Of a stretch of 21,710 nt of DNA, positions 6,196 through 13,912 are shown one piece after another (positions within the stretch are counted from its first letter, which is position 1; every line of letters begins with the position of its first letter). The translations under genes were made by a program, and so were the position numbers. Source of the DNA: UBA4615 sp046046245 (GTDB lineage: Bacteria > Pseudomonadota > Gammaproteobacteria > Burkholderiales > Burkholderiaceae_E); NCBI GenBank assembly GCA_046046245.1, contig JBJOKE010000072.1:1-21710 (forward strand). The letters are read 5' to 3'. The notes below the pieces were generated by a model. That model was given only the letters and a program-made list of their open reading frames with translations. It did not search any database and had not been told where the DNA came from.

Positions 6196-7130
6196 CGGGG
6201 CGTCGTGCGGGAGGCGGGTGTCGCGGGCGACTCGTCGTCCGCCGGCGGGGTCGCGGCCCGGGGCGCGACCCCGCCGATCGGCCCGAGCACCAGGGCCGTG
6301 CCGACCAGGATCACCGCGGCGCCGGCGAGCATCTGCAGGCCCACCGACTCGCCGAGGTAGAGCGCGCCCGCGACCATGGCCACCGGCGGGTTCAGGAAGG
6401 TGACCGAGGTCGCGCGGATCGCGCCGACGTTGCGCACGAGGCGGTAGTAGAGCAGGAAGCCCAGCCCCGACGACGCGACGCCCAGGAAGGCCACCTCGAG
6501 CCAGGCGCGCAGGCTGGGCGGCTGGGCGGGCCAGGTCGCGGCCGCGAGCGGCGCGAGGACCAGCGCCGAGACGCCGAGCGTGCCCACCGAGATCGCGACC
6601 GGCCCGTGGCCGGCGAGCCGCTGCCGCGTCCAGTGCCCGCCCACGCCCCAGAGCGCCGAGGCGGCGAGCATCGCGACCAGCGCCCAACCGGTGCCGCCCT
6701 CGCGGAAGCTCACGCCGCCCCAGGTCAGCACGAGCACGCCGGCGAAGCCGATCGCGAGGCCGAGCGCGCGCCAGCGGCCGATCCGCTCGCCGAGCCAGAG
6801 CATCGCGACGATCGCGGCGAACAGCGGCGAGGTGGCGTTGAGCAGCGCGGTGAGGCCCGCCGTCATGGACAGCGACGCCCAGGCGAGCAGCACGAAGGGC
6901 AGGGCGCTGAACAGCACGCCCTGGACGACGAGCGCGCGGCCGCCGGCGCGCAGCGCGGCGAGGCCGCCGTGGCCGCGCAGCAGCGGCGCGAGCACCAGCG
7001 CCGACAGGCCCAGCCGCAGCGCGATCAGCGGGATCGGACCGAACTCGGGCACCGCGGCCCGGATGAAGAGGTAGGCGCTGCCCCACAGCAGCGCCAGCAC
7101 GCAGAGCTCGAACAGGTCGCGGCCTCTCAT
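6192..7130 (-). CDS. EamA-family drug/metabolite transporter
   Basis: 312 residues with about ten predicted membrane helices in two repeated EamA halves. The first helix reads LALLWGSAYLFIRAA (12-26), the usual start of this family. The second half has the typical ALLWGVGGHWT and SGLGFLLYYRLVRNVGA segments, ending in the Pro-rich LNPPVAMVAGALYLGE helix. Inner-membrane exporters of this family move amino acids, metabolites or drugs; the substrate here is unknown. The ATG at 7130 has no visible Shine-Dalgarno sequence. A -10-like TAAGCT (7143-7138) sits so close that the transcript may be leaderless. It overlaps ychJ by 4 nt. Confidence 0.9.
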   Translation of the reverse strand: MRGRDLFELCVLALLWGSAYLFIRAAVPEFGPIPLIALRLGLSALVLAPLLRGHGGLAALRAGGRALVVQGVLFSALPFVLLAWASLSMTAGLTALLNATSPLFAAIVAMLWLGERIGRWRALGLAIGFAGVLVLTWGGVSFREGGTGWALVAMLAASALWGVGGHWTRQRLAGHGPVAISVGTLGVSALVLAPLAAATWPAQPPSLRAWLEVAFLGVASSGLGFLLYYRLVRNVGAIRATSVTFLNPPVAMVAGALYLGESVGLQMLAGAAVILVGTALVLGPIGGVAPRAATPPADDESPATPASRTTPR

Positions 7131-7137
7131 CGACCGC

Positions 7138-7143
7138 AGCTTA
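7138..7143 (-). promoter_or_regulatory. -10-like element immediately upstream of the EamA gene
   Basis: Minus-strand TAAGCT, 7 nt before the ATG. If used, transcription would begin within a base or two of the start codon. This is a weak match to consensus and is not followed by a recognisable -35 partner. Confidence 0.25.
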
Positions 7144-7240
7144 GACGGGCGGGCCGGGTCGGCCGTTCCGCATTCGGGGCGCCGGAACGACGACGCGCCG
7201 GGCCCTGGGGGGCACCGGCGCGTCGGGTGCGTCGCGGTCG

Positions 7241-7265
7241 CGCGGACCGCGATCCTCGGTCCGCG
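7241..7265 (-). terminator. GC-rich hairpin just downstream of the chemoreceptor gene
   Basis: CGCGGACCG (7241-7249) and CGGTCCGCG (7257-7265) form a perfect 9-bp stem with a 7-nt loop, starting 3 nt after the chemoreceptor stop codon. No U-run follows on the minus strand. It may pause transcription or protect the 3' end rather than act as a classical intrinsic terminator. Confidence 0.4.
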
Positions 7266-7268
7266 GGC

Positions 7269-8813
7269 TCAGGCCGTGCGGAACACCATCACCGTCTTGG
7301 CGAGCTGCTGGGCCTGCTCGGCCAGGCTCTCGGCCGCGGCCGCGCTCTCCTCGACCAGCGCCGCGTTCTGCTGCGTCATCTGGTCGAGCTGGCCGACCGC
7401 CGCATTGACCTGCGAGACGTTGTTCGACTGCTCCTCCGAGGCGTTGCTGATGCCGGCGATCAGGTCGTTGACCGCGTGCACGCGCCGGACGATCTCGTCG
7501 ATCGCGGTGCCCGCCTCGGCGGCGAGTTTCGAGCCCTGCTCGATCTGGCCGACGCTGTCGGTGATCAGCGTCTTGATCTCCTTGGCGGCCTGGGCGCTGC
7601 GCTGCGCGAGGTTGCGGACCTCGGTCGCGACGACCGCGAAGCCGCGGCCCTGCTCGCCGGCCCGGGCGGCTTCGACCGCGGCGTTCAGCGCGAGGATGTT
7701 GGTCTGGAACGCGATGCCGTCGATCACGCCGATGATGTCGGCGATGCGGCGGCTCTGCGACGCGATCTCGCCCATCGTGCCGACCACGCGGCCCACCACG
7801 TCGCCGCCCTGCGCGGCCGAGCGGCTCGCCTCGCCGGCGAGCGCCGAGGCCTCGCGGGCCGAGCCGCTGTTCTGCGCGACGGCCGAGGTCATCTGCTCCA
7901 TCGACGCGGCGGTCTGCTGCAGGCTGCTCGCCTGCTCCTCGGTGCGCTGCGACAGGTCGGAGTTGCCGGTGGCGATCTCCTGCGAGGCGCCGGCGATCTG
8001 GTCGACGCCCGAGCGGACCTCGGAGACGACCTTGCGCAGCGACGCGTTCATCGAGCCCAGCACCGCCATCAGGCTGTCGGTGTCGCCGGGCTTGACCGCG
8101 ACCTCGCGGGTCAGGTCGCCGGCGGCGATCGCACGGGCCAGCTCGACGGCCTGGCCGGGTTCGCCGCCCATCGTGCGCAGCAGGCCGCGGGTGACCACCA
8201 GCGCGATGCCCAGGCCGGCGACCAGCGCCACCACGAACAGCGCCCCGACCGCGCCGAGGATCAGCCGTTCCTTCGCGACCGATGCCTCGTAGACGTCCTT
8301 CGCGACGTCGAGCTGCAGCAGCGTCACCTCGTTGATCGAGGCCGACACCGGGTCGATCGCCGGGTACAGCTCCTTCGAGGCGAACTCGGTCAGCGCCGCG
8401 AGGTCCTTGGCGGCGAGGATGCCGAGCAGCTTGACCGTCGCGGTGTCGGCCGTGCTCATCGTCGCCTTGGCCTTCTCGATCAGCTTCAGCTCCTCGGCGG
8501 TCATGCCGGTCGCGAGGTAGGCTTTCCACTGCTCGCCGATGGTCTTGCGGGCGGTCTCGATCGAGGCCACCGCCTGCTCGAAGGTCTGGGCACCGTCGCG
8601 GGCCTGGTGGGAGGTGTCGACGATGTTGACGGCGTACATGTCGGCGATCGTCTTCAGCTGCTTGAGCGCGACGACACGGTCCTCGTAGACGGTGTTGAGC
8701 GCGGCGGACCCGGAGCGTACGCCCCAGACCGACAGCATCGAGACCAGCACCAGGCAGGTCATCGGGATCGCGGCGAGCAGCAGCAGGCGGCTTCGGAGTG
8801 AGAGTCTGTTCAT
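7269..8813 (-). CDS. Methyl-accepting chemotaxis protein
   Basis: 514 residues. A transmembrane chemoreceptor signalling to CheA/CheW. Order: membrane helix about 9-31, periplasmic four-helix-bundle sensor about 32-185, second membrane helix about 186-208, HAMP domain about 209-262, then a long cytoplasmic coiled coil. The coiled coil includes the highly conserved hairpin tip (IDGIAFQTNILALNAAVEAA, then GRGFAVVATEVRNLAQRSA). Glu/Gln-rich methylation helices flank the tip. The protein ends VMVFRTA, without the NWETF-type pentapeptide that tethers CheR/CheB in some receptors. The ATG at 8813 gives the standard short basic N-terminus (MNRLSLRSR). No clear Shine-Dalgarno sequence precedes it. The ligand is unknown. 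It stands alone, with no che genes nearby. Confidence 0.93.
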   Translation of the reverse strand: MNRLSLRSRLLLLAAIPMTCLVLVSMLSVWGVRSGSAALNTVYEDRVVALKQLKTIADMYAVNIVDTSHQARDGAQTFEQAVASIETARKTIGEQWKAYLATGMTAEELKLIEKAKATMSTADTATVKLLGILAAKDLAALTEFASKELYPAIDPVSASINEVTLLQLDVAKDVYEASVAKERLILGAVGALFVVALVAGLGIALVVTRGLLRTMGGEPGQAVELARAIAAGDLTREVAVKPGDTDSLMAVLGSMNASLRKVVSEVRSGVDQIAGASQEIATGNSDLSQRTEEQASSLQQTAASMEQMTSAVAQNSGSAREASALAGEASRSAAQGGDVVGRVVGTMGEIASQSRRIADIIGVIDGIAFQTNILALNAAVEAARAGEQGRGFAVVATEVRNLAQRSAQAAKEIKTLITDSVGQIEQGSKLAAEAGTAIDEIVRRVHAVNDLIAGISNASEEQSNNVSQVNAAVGQLDQMTQQNAALVEESAAAAESLAEQAQQLAKTVMVFRTA

Positions 8814-8956
8814 GGCGGTGTCTGCGGTCGACGTTGTGGCGTGGAGGGCGGGGCCTTCGATGCCGGTCGCGCGAGTCGCGGCCGGTACGTGAAAACACGG
8901 TACCCCTCGTCGCCGCACGGTCACCACTAGGAGCCCGCCGGGGTGCGGCCGGCGGA

Positions 8957-8994
8957 CCCGGGTGCTCACCCGGGCCGCTGCACCCGAGCGGTGC
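8957..8994. repeat. Two tandem short hairpins between the CoA-transferase and the chemoreceptor
   Basis: CCCGGGTG-CT-CACCCGGG (8957-8974) is a perfect inverted repeat with a 2-nt spacer. GCACC/GGTGC (8980-8984 and 8990-8994) follows at once. They lie downstream of the CoA-transferase stop and upstream of the chemoreceptor start, so they could be a terminator pair or an operator. The remainder of this 289-base gap (8814-9102) shows no gene I can support. Confidence 0.35.
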
Positions 8995-9102
8995 ATGTCG
9001 GCCGCGCCGTCGTCCGTTCGTCGGCGCCGTCCGTCGGATGCCGGATGGCGCGGTGTCGCGTGCTCGCCGCGCGCCCCCGCGCCGTGCCGCCTCGACCCGG
9101 GG

Positions 9103-10299
9103 TCAGACCGTGCCGTCGGCGCGCAGCGCGGCGATCCCGGCGTCGTCGAAGCCCGCCTCGCGCAGCACCTCGTCGGTGTGCTCGCCGAGCCTGGGCGGCC
9201 GTCGGCGGAACGCGGCCGGCGTGTCGTTCAGCTCGACGGTGGGCACCGAGACCGGCACCGGCACCGGCGAGTCCGGATGCGCGACCGGGTGCAGGTAGCC
9301 GCCCGCCCGCACCTGCTCGTGGTCGAGCGCCTGCTGCGGGCTCAGCACCGGGCCGGCGGGGATCCGCGCGCGGCCGAGGGCCGACAGCGCCTCGTCGGTC
9401 GACAGCATCGCGCACCATTGCTGCGTGCGTGCCGACAGCAGCTCGCCGTGCTCGCCGCGCGCGAGGTCGTCGACGAAGCGCGGGTCGGTCTTCCAGCCGG
9501 GCTCGCCGACGAGCTCGCACCAGCGGTGGAAGATCCCCTCGCCCACCACCTGCAGCACGATCCAGCCGTCCCGGCAGCGGAAGAGGTCGACCGGGCCCGC
9601 CGTCTGGCCGCGGTTGCCGGTGGCCACGCGGTTCGGCGCGCGCAGCGCCTGCTCGATCAGCAGCGGGTTGTTCGCCATCAGCGCCGAGCGCAGCAGCGAG
9701 CCCTCGACCACCTGGCCGCGACCGGTGAGGTCGCGCGCGCGCAGCGCCGCGAGCGCGCCGATCGCGCAGTTCGCGGCGGTCATGAAGTCGACCCAGTTGA
9801 CGTTGGCGCGGTAGGGCTGGTCGGGTGTGCCGGTCATGTGCACGCCGCCCGCCATCACCTGCCCGACGGCGTCGAAGCCGACGCGGTCGGCCCAGGGGCC
9901 GCGCGAGCCGTAGGCCGACGCGGTCACCAGGATCACGCGCGGATTGATGGCCGACAGCGTCGGCCAGTCGAGGCCGAGCGAGACGAGGCCGGCACGCGGG
10001 AGGTTGGCGACCACGACGTCGGCGGTGGCGACCAGCCGGCGGACCACCTCGCGGCCGGCCGGCGTGCCGGGCGACAGCGTGATCCCGCGCTTGTTCCGGT
10101 TGTTCTGCAGGAAGGTCCCGCCGTCGCCGCCTTCGGTGACCGGTGCGACCGACCGGTCCTCGCCGCCACCGGGCCGCTCGATGCGGATCACGTCGGCGCC
10201 GAGATCGCCGAGCAGCGCCGCGCAGTGGGGGCCGGCGATGTAGCGGCCGAAGTCGAGCACGCGGATGCCGGCGAGCACGCCGTCGCGCGGGACGTCCAT
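9103..10299 (-). CDS. CaiB/BaiF (class III) CoA-transferase
   Basis: 398 residues, the usual size for formyl-CoA-transferase-like enzymes, which swap CoA between carboxylic acids through an aspartyl-CoA intermediate. The N-terminus reads LAGIRVLDFGRYIAGPHCA (9-27), followed by LLGDLGADVIRIERPGGGE (29-47); both are family signatures. Asp171, in NWVDFMTA, is placed as the catalytic nucleophile. NNRNKRGITL (66-75) is also conserved. The ATG at 10299 is preceded by GAGGAGAC (10310-10303). It is probably cytoplasmic and used in activating a short or branched carboxylic acid. No acyl-CoA dehydrogenase or ligase adjoins it, so the substrate is unknown. It is divergent from the porin gene, with about 150 bp between them. 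Confidence 0.92.
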   Translation of the reverse strand: MDVPRDGVLAGIRVLDFGRYIAGPHCAALLGDLGADVIRIERPGGGEDRSVAPVTEGGDGGTFLQNNRNKRGITLSPGTPAGREVVRRLVATADVVVANLPRAGLVSLGLDWPTLSAINPRVILVTASAYGSRGPWADRVGFDAVGQVMAGGVHMTGTPDQPYRANVNWVDFMTAANCAIGALAALRARDLTGRGQVVEGSLLRSALMANNPLLIEQALRAPNRVATGNRGQTAGPVDLFRCRDGWIVLQVVGEGIFHRWCELVGEPGWKTDPRFVDDLARGEHGELLSARTQQWCAMLSTDEALSALGRARIPAGPVLSPQQALDHEQVRAGGYLHPVAHPDSPVPVPVSVPTVELNDTPAAFRRRPPRLGEHTDEVLREAGFDDAGIAALRADGTV

Positions 10300-10390
10300 G
10301 GGGTCTCCTCGTTCGTTCTCGTGGGTCGACCCGGAGCATCGCAGCCCGACGCGGGGTGCGCAAACCGGACCGCGAGGACGTGGTCCGGGA

Positions 10391-10396
10391 TAGCAT
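10391..10396 (+). promoter_or_regulatory. -10-like element upstream of the DcaP-like porin
   Basis: TAGCAT, predicting transcription from about 10403 and a leader of about 47 nt. No obvious -35. An ATG inside it (10395) is out of frame with the porin. Confidence 0.33.
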
Positions 10397-10449
10397 GGCC
10401 GCCGGATCCCGCCCGTCCCGTCGCTGCACCACCGCCTGGCCGCCGCTCC

Positions 10450-11766
10450 ATGTCGACCCCTTCGCCCTGCCCCCGCGGGGCCGCCGCGTCCACGGCGACC
10501 GTCGCGCGGACCGCGGCCCTCGTCGGCGCGGCGACGCTCGCCTGCGCGGTCGTGGTCCCCGGGGTCGCGCGCGCGGCGCCCGACGCGCCCGCCGACGACG
10601 CGGCGGTCGCCCGCGGCGCGGCGCTCGAGGCGGCGCTTCGCGAGCGGCTCCAGGCGCGGATCCGTGCCTCGCGCGAGGGCGGCACGCAGTGGCTCGTCGC
10701 GGCCACGCTGCAGGCCGACGCGATCCTCGGGACCCGGCGGCTCGACGGCCCCGAGCAGGACACGCTCGCGGTCTCGTCGATCCCGTTCGGCGACGCGCCG
10801 TCGGTCGCGCGCGCGTCGGTCCGCCAGTCGCAGATCGACTGGGTGTCGCGCACGCCGACGGGCGATGAACGCCAGGTCTGGACCCGCGTGCAGGTGAACC
10901 TCTTCGGGCCCGACGGCAGCACGCGGCCGCAGCTCGCGCAGGGCTTCGTCCGCTTCGACGACGGGCTGCTGGTGGGCAAGACCTACTCGACCTTCATGGA
11001 CGACTCGGTGCTGCCCGCCACGCTCGACTACAACGGCCCCAGCGGCGTGACCTTCGTGCGGCAGCCGATGGTCCGCGGCACGCTGCGCCCAGTGGACGGC
11101 CTGCGCGTCGACGCGGCGGCGGAGACGCCGCAGGCCGACGCGCGGGCCGGCGTCGACGGGCTCGGCGCGGTCCGCGTCACGGCCGCGCGGCCCGACCTCG
11201 CCGCGCGGCTGCGGCTCGAGGGCGGGCGCGGGCACCTGCAGCTCGCCGGGCTGTCGCGGCGGCTCGACGTCGAGGCGACCGCGGGCCCGGCATCGGCTGC
11301 GGCGGTCACCGCGTCGCGGCGCATCGCCGGTCATGGCGTGTCGCTGTCGGGCAGCCTGGCGATCGGCGACGCCGACACGCTGTCGGGCCAGTGGGTCCGC
11401 GGCCGGTCGATCGGGCGCTACTTCAACGACGGCGTGTCGGCGAGCGGCGTGGCGCTGACCGGCGACCTGCGGGTCGCGCCGCTGACGCTGACCGGTGCGA
11501 CGCTCCACTGGCGGCACGCGTGGTCGACCGGCTGGAGCAGTACGCTCGGCGCCAGCCGGCTGTGGGCCGACGCCGACACCGACGGCGCGCGGCGCGAGCC
11601 CGGCGCGCTGCGCGCGCTGGCCTACGCGAGCGCGAACCTCGTCTGGCGCGCGTCGGCCACGACCTTCGTCGGCGTCGAGCTGCAGCGCGGCGAGGCGGTC
11701 TCGGTCGACGGCGGCCGCGCGGCGACGACGCGCGTGCAGCTGGGCGTGCGCTGGCTGCTGTTCTGA
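10450..11766 (+). CDS. DcaP-like outer-membrane porin
   Basis: 438 residues. An N-terminal signal peptide (about 1-42, hydrophobic ALVGAATLACAVVVP, cleavage near ARA-AP) is followed by a short helical segment (about 52-70). A beta-barrel region comes next. RQSQIDWVSRTPTG, QVNLFGPDG, VGKTYSTFMD, LPATLDYNGPSG and FVRQPM follow the pattern of the DcaP porin family (dicarboxylate-associated, trimeric). The last residue is phenylalanine in WLLF, the usual outer-membrane insertion signal. The ATG at 10450 is chosen because it yields a clean signal peptide; the frame is open far upstream only as a shadow of the opposite strand. No strong Shine-Dalgarno sequence. It probably admits small carboxylates. 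It is divergent from the CoA-transferase and 22 bp upstream of the helicase. Confidence 0.8.
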   Translation: MSTPSPCPRGAAASTATVARTAALVGAATLACAVVVPGVARAAPDAPADDAAVARGAALEAALRERLQARIRASREGGTQWLVAATLQADAILGTRRLDGPEQDTLAVSSIPFGDAPSVARASVRQSQIDWVSRTPTGDERQVWTRVQVNLFGPDGSTRPQLAQGFVRFDDGLLVGKTYSTFMDDSVLPATLDYNGPSGVTFVRQPMVRGTLRPVDGLRVDAAAETPQADARAGVDGLGAVRVTAARPDLAARLRLEGGRGHLQLAGLSRRLDVEATAGPASAAAVTASRRIAGHGVSLSGSLAIGDADTLSGQWVRGRSIGRYFNDGVSASGVALTGDLRVAPLTLTGATLHWRHAWSTGWSSTLGASRLWADADTDGARREPGALRALAYASANLVWRASATTFVGVELQRGEAVSVDGGRAATTRVQLGVRWLLF

Positions 11767-11776
11767 CGGGCACCGC

Positions 11777-11782
11777 TAGAAT
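11777..11782 (+). promoter_or_regulatory. -10 element giving a leaderless helicase transcript
   Basis: TAGAAT followed by C lies between the porin stop (11766) and the helicase ATG (11789). The hexamer ends 6 nt before the A of the ATG, so transcription would start at or next to the start codon. No Shine-Dalgarno sequence is present. Confidence 0.45.
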
Positions 11783-11788
11783 CGCGCG

Positions 11789-13471
11789 ATGGCGCGCATC
11801 ATTCCCGACGGCTGGCGAGAGCTGGTCGGCAGCGAGGCCGCGGCCGCGGTGCTGCCCGCGTCCGCGCAGCGGCACCGCGAGACGCTCGAGCTCCTCGCAC
11901 GCGGGCTGCCGGACGACTACACCGTCTACCACGCGGTCCACTGGACCACGGTCGAGCGCGGCTTCTCCGTCTACGGCGAGATCGACTTCGTGGTGGTCAA
12001 CCGGCAGGGCGACCTGCTGCTGGTCGAGCAGAAGACCGGCTTCCTCGAGGAGGGGCCCGAGGGCCTGCTCAAGCGCGAACGCGGCCGCGTGCGCAACGTC
12101 CCCGTGCAGATCGCGCGGACCCTCGCAACGCTGCGCGACAAGCTCGCGCGCCGGCCGGGCTGCGAGTCGATCCGCGTCGACTACCTGCTCTACTGCCCCG
12201 ACCACGCGGTGCGCCGCATGGAGAGTGCGGGCCTGTCGTCCGACCGGCTGGTCGACGCCTCGCGCCGCGACCGCCTGGTGCCGGTGATCCGCGACGTGCT
12301 GCCGCCGGGGCGGCCGACGCCCTCGGGTGCGAACGGCCCGGCCTGGCATCCCGTCGACCGGTTCTTCCGCGACGTGATCGAGCTCGAGACCGACGTCAAC
12401 GCGCTGGTCGGCCAGGCCGAGGCGCTGGTCACGCGGATCTCCGGCGGGCTCGCGCACTGGGCCCGGCAGCTCGACTTCTCGCCGTTCCGGCTGCATGTCG
12501 ACGGCACCGCGGGCTCGGGCAAGACGCAGCTCGCGCTCGCCGAGCACCGCGGCGCGCTGGCCCGCGGCGCGCGTCCGCTCTACGTCTGCTACAACCGGCC
12601 GCTCGCCGATCACTTCGCGTCGATCGTGCCGGCCGGCGGCGAGGTCTGCACCTTCCACACGCTGTGCCAGCGGCTGCTGCGCGACTCGGGCCGGTCGGTG
12701 GACCTGTCGGCGCCCGACGGCTTCGAGCGGCTCGAGCGCGAGGCCGCGTCGGTTCCGGTCGACGCGCGCTGGCTGTTCGACACCGTGGTGGTCGACGAGG
12801 GCCAGGACTTCTCGCCGGCCTGGCGCGACCAGGTGCTGCGCCATGCGAAGCCCGACGCGCGCGTGGTCTGGCTCGAGGATGCGATGCAGGCGCTCTACCA
12901 GCGCGAGCCCGCGCCGCTGCCGGGCTGGGTCACGCTGCACGCACGCTCGAACTACCGCAGCCCGCGCGACGTGGTGCGCCTGCTGTCGGCGATCCTGCCG
13001 CCCGGCGTGGAGATCGAGGCCGCCGGCCCGTTCGCCGGCGGCGGCCTCGAGCTGATCGAGTACGCCGATGCAGACGGCCTGCTCGCGGGCACCAAGGAGG
13101 CGATCCGCAAGTGCCTCGCCGAGGGCTTCCGGCGCGCCGACATCGCGGTGATCAGCTTCCGCGGCCGCGAGGGCTCGGCGCTGCTCGGGCTCGACCAGCT
13201 CGGGCCGCACCCCATCCGCCGCTTCACCGGCCGCTACGACCTGCTCGCGCAGCCGGTGTTCACCGGCGGCGAGCTGCTGGTCGAGTCGGTCTACCGCTTC
13301 AAGGGGCAGGCCGCGCCGGCGGTGGTGCTGTCGGAGGTGGACTTCGAGTCGCTCGACGAGCGCACGGTCCGCAAGCTGTTCGTCGGTGCGACGCGCGCGA
13401 CGATGAAGCTCGTCGTCGTCGCGAGCGCGCGGGCGGCGACGGCGCTGCGCGCGGCCCTGGGCGCCGGCTGA
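11789..13471 (+). CDS. NERD-domain / UvrD-like superfamily I helicase fusion
   Basis: 560 residues. The N-terminal part is a nuclease-related (NERD) domain of PD-(D/E)XK type: Glu64-Ile-Asp66, then Glu80-Gln-Lys82 (LLLVEQKTG), the expected catalytic set. The C-terminal part is an SF1 ATPase/helicase. It has Walker A GTAGSGKT (239-246), motif Ia VCYNRPLADH, Walker B VVVDEGQD (333-340), motif III WLEDAMQALY (361-370), motif IV SNYRS (387-391), motif V SVYRFKGQAAP (500-510) and motif VI LFVGATRA (530-537) with the arginine finger. All key residues are intact, so it should be an active DNA- or RNA-processing enzyme; its role is unknown. It stands alone between a porin and a convergent hypothetical gene, with no neighbouring nuclease or methylase. 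A repair or defence function is possible but only by analogy. Confidence 0.85.
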   Translation: MARIIPDGWRELVGSEAAAAVLPASAQRHRETLELLARGLPDDYTVYHAVHWTTVERGFSVYGEIDFVVVNRQGDLLLVEQKTGFLEEGPEGLLKRERGRVRNVPVQIARTLATLRDKLARRPGCESIRVDYLLYCPDHAVRRMESAGLSSDRLVDASRRDRLVPVIRDVLPPGRPTPSGANGPAWHPVDRFFRDVIELETDVNALVGQAEALVTRISGGLAHWARQLDFSPFRLHVDGTAGSGKTQLALAEHRGALARGARPLYVCYNRPLADHFASIVPAGGEVCTFHTLCQRLLRDSGRSVDLSAPDGFERLEREAASVPVDARWLFDTVVVDEGQDFSPAWRDQVLRHAKPDARVVWLEDAMQALYQREPAPLPGWVTLHARSNYRSPRDVVRLLSAILPPGVEIEAAGPFAGGGLELIEYADADGLLAGTKEAIRKCLAEGFRRADIAVISFRGREGSALLGLDQLGPHPIRRFTGRYDLLAQPVFTGGELLVESVYRFKGQAAPAVVLSEVDFESLDERTVRKLFVGATRATMKLVVVASARAATALRAALGAG

Positions 13472-13503
13472 CCGGCGCGGCGCGGGGCCGCCGGGCCACC
13501 GGG

Positions 13504-13527
13504 TCGCCGTCGCCGTCGCCGTCGCCG
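13504..13527. repeat. Hexanucleotide tandem repeat (TCGCCG)x4
   Basis: Four perfect TCGCCG units lie in the 62-bp gap between the convergent helicase and hypothetical genes. It could be slippage-prone, but it lies outside coding sequence and promoters, so no phase-variation role is suggested. Confidence 0.8.
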
Positions 13528-13533
13528 GGTCGG

Positions 13534-13908
13534 TCACCAGCGCCCGACCACCACGCCGCGATCCGCGCCGCGCAGCCAGGCCACGCGCCGCCCAGGATCC
13601 CACTGGAGCCAGTCGCAGCTCACGGTCGGGCCGCCGGCCGCAGCGTCGACGACGCAGACGTCCTTCCAGGCGAGCTTGCGGTCGACCCACATCAGCGGCT
13701 CGACGCCGAGGGCCTGCCAGCCCTCGACGAGCGCCATGGCGCCTTTCGGATCGAGCGCACCGTCGCGCAGCAGCTGGCCGTCGTGCCACATCCGCCGGCC
13801 GATCAGCGGGCGGTGGTCGGCGAGGCACTGCCGGAATCCCCCGGGGTACCTCTCCTCGATGACGTGAACCGGCACGAGCACGTCGATGAACTCGAGGCGC
13901 ACCGCCAC
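13534..13908 (-). CDS. Conserved-looking hypothetical protein, 124 residues
   Basis: I do not recognise this protein. It is soluble, with no signal peptide or membrane segment, and rich in Trp, Asp and Arg. Notable segments are LEFIDVLVPVHVIEERYPGG near the start, RRMWHDGQLLRDGALDP in the middle (about 38-54) and CDWLQWDPGRRVAWLRG near the end. It starts with GTG at 13908 (a second in-frame GTG lies at 13902), with AGGA (about 13920-13917) at a normal spacing. Only 4 nt separate it from the ydiK stop, so it is almost certainly co-translated with ydiK. The alternating polar/hydrophobic pattern argues for a real protein rather than a shadow frame. Confidence 0.68.
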   Translation of the reverse strand: MAVRLEFIDVLVPVHVIEERYPGGFRQCLADHRPLIGRRMWHDGQLLRDGALDPKGAMALVEGWQALGVEPLMWVDRKLAWKDVCVVDAAAGGPTVSCDWLQWDPGRRVAWLRGADRGVVVGRW

Positions 13909-13912
13909 GGAT

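Noticed and set aside
5694..8801. Plus-strand open frame of 1035 codons across the Bug promoter, YchJ, EamA and chemoreceptor region
   Set aside because: Its product is dominated by Arg, Gly, Asp and His with no family resemblance. It is the antisense shadow of well-recognised minus-strand genes in G+C-rich DNA.
10395..10397. ATG inside the porin's upstream -10 box as an alternative porin start
   Set aside because: It is out of frame with the porin, and the ATG at 10450 yields a proper signal peptide.
11423..13828. Minus-strand open frame of 801 codons opposite the porin and helicase
   Set aside because: Low-complexity product with no motif; shadow of the helicase gene.
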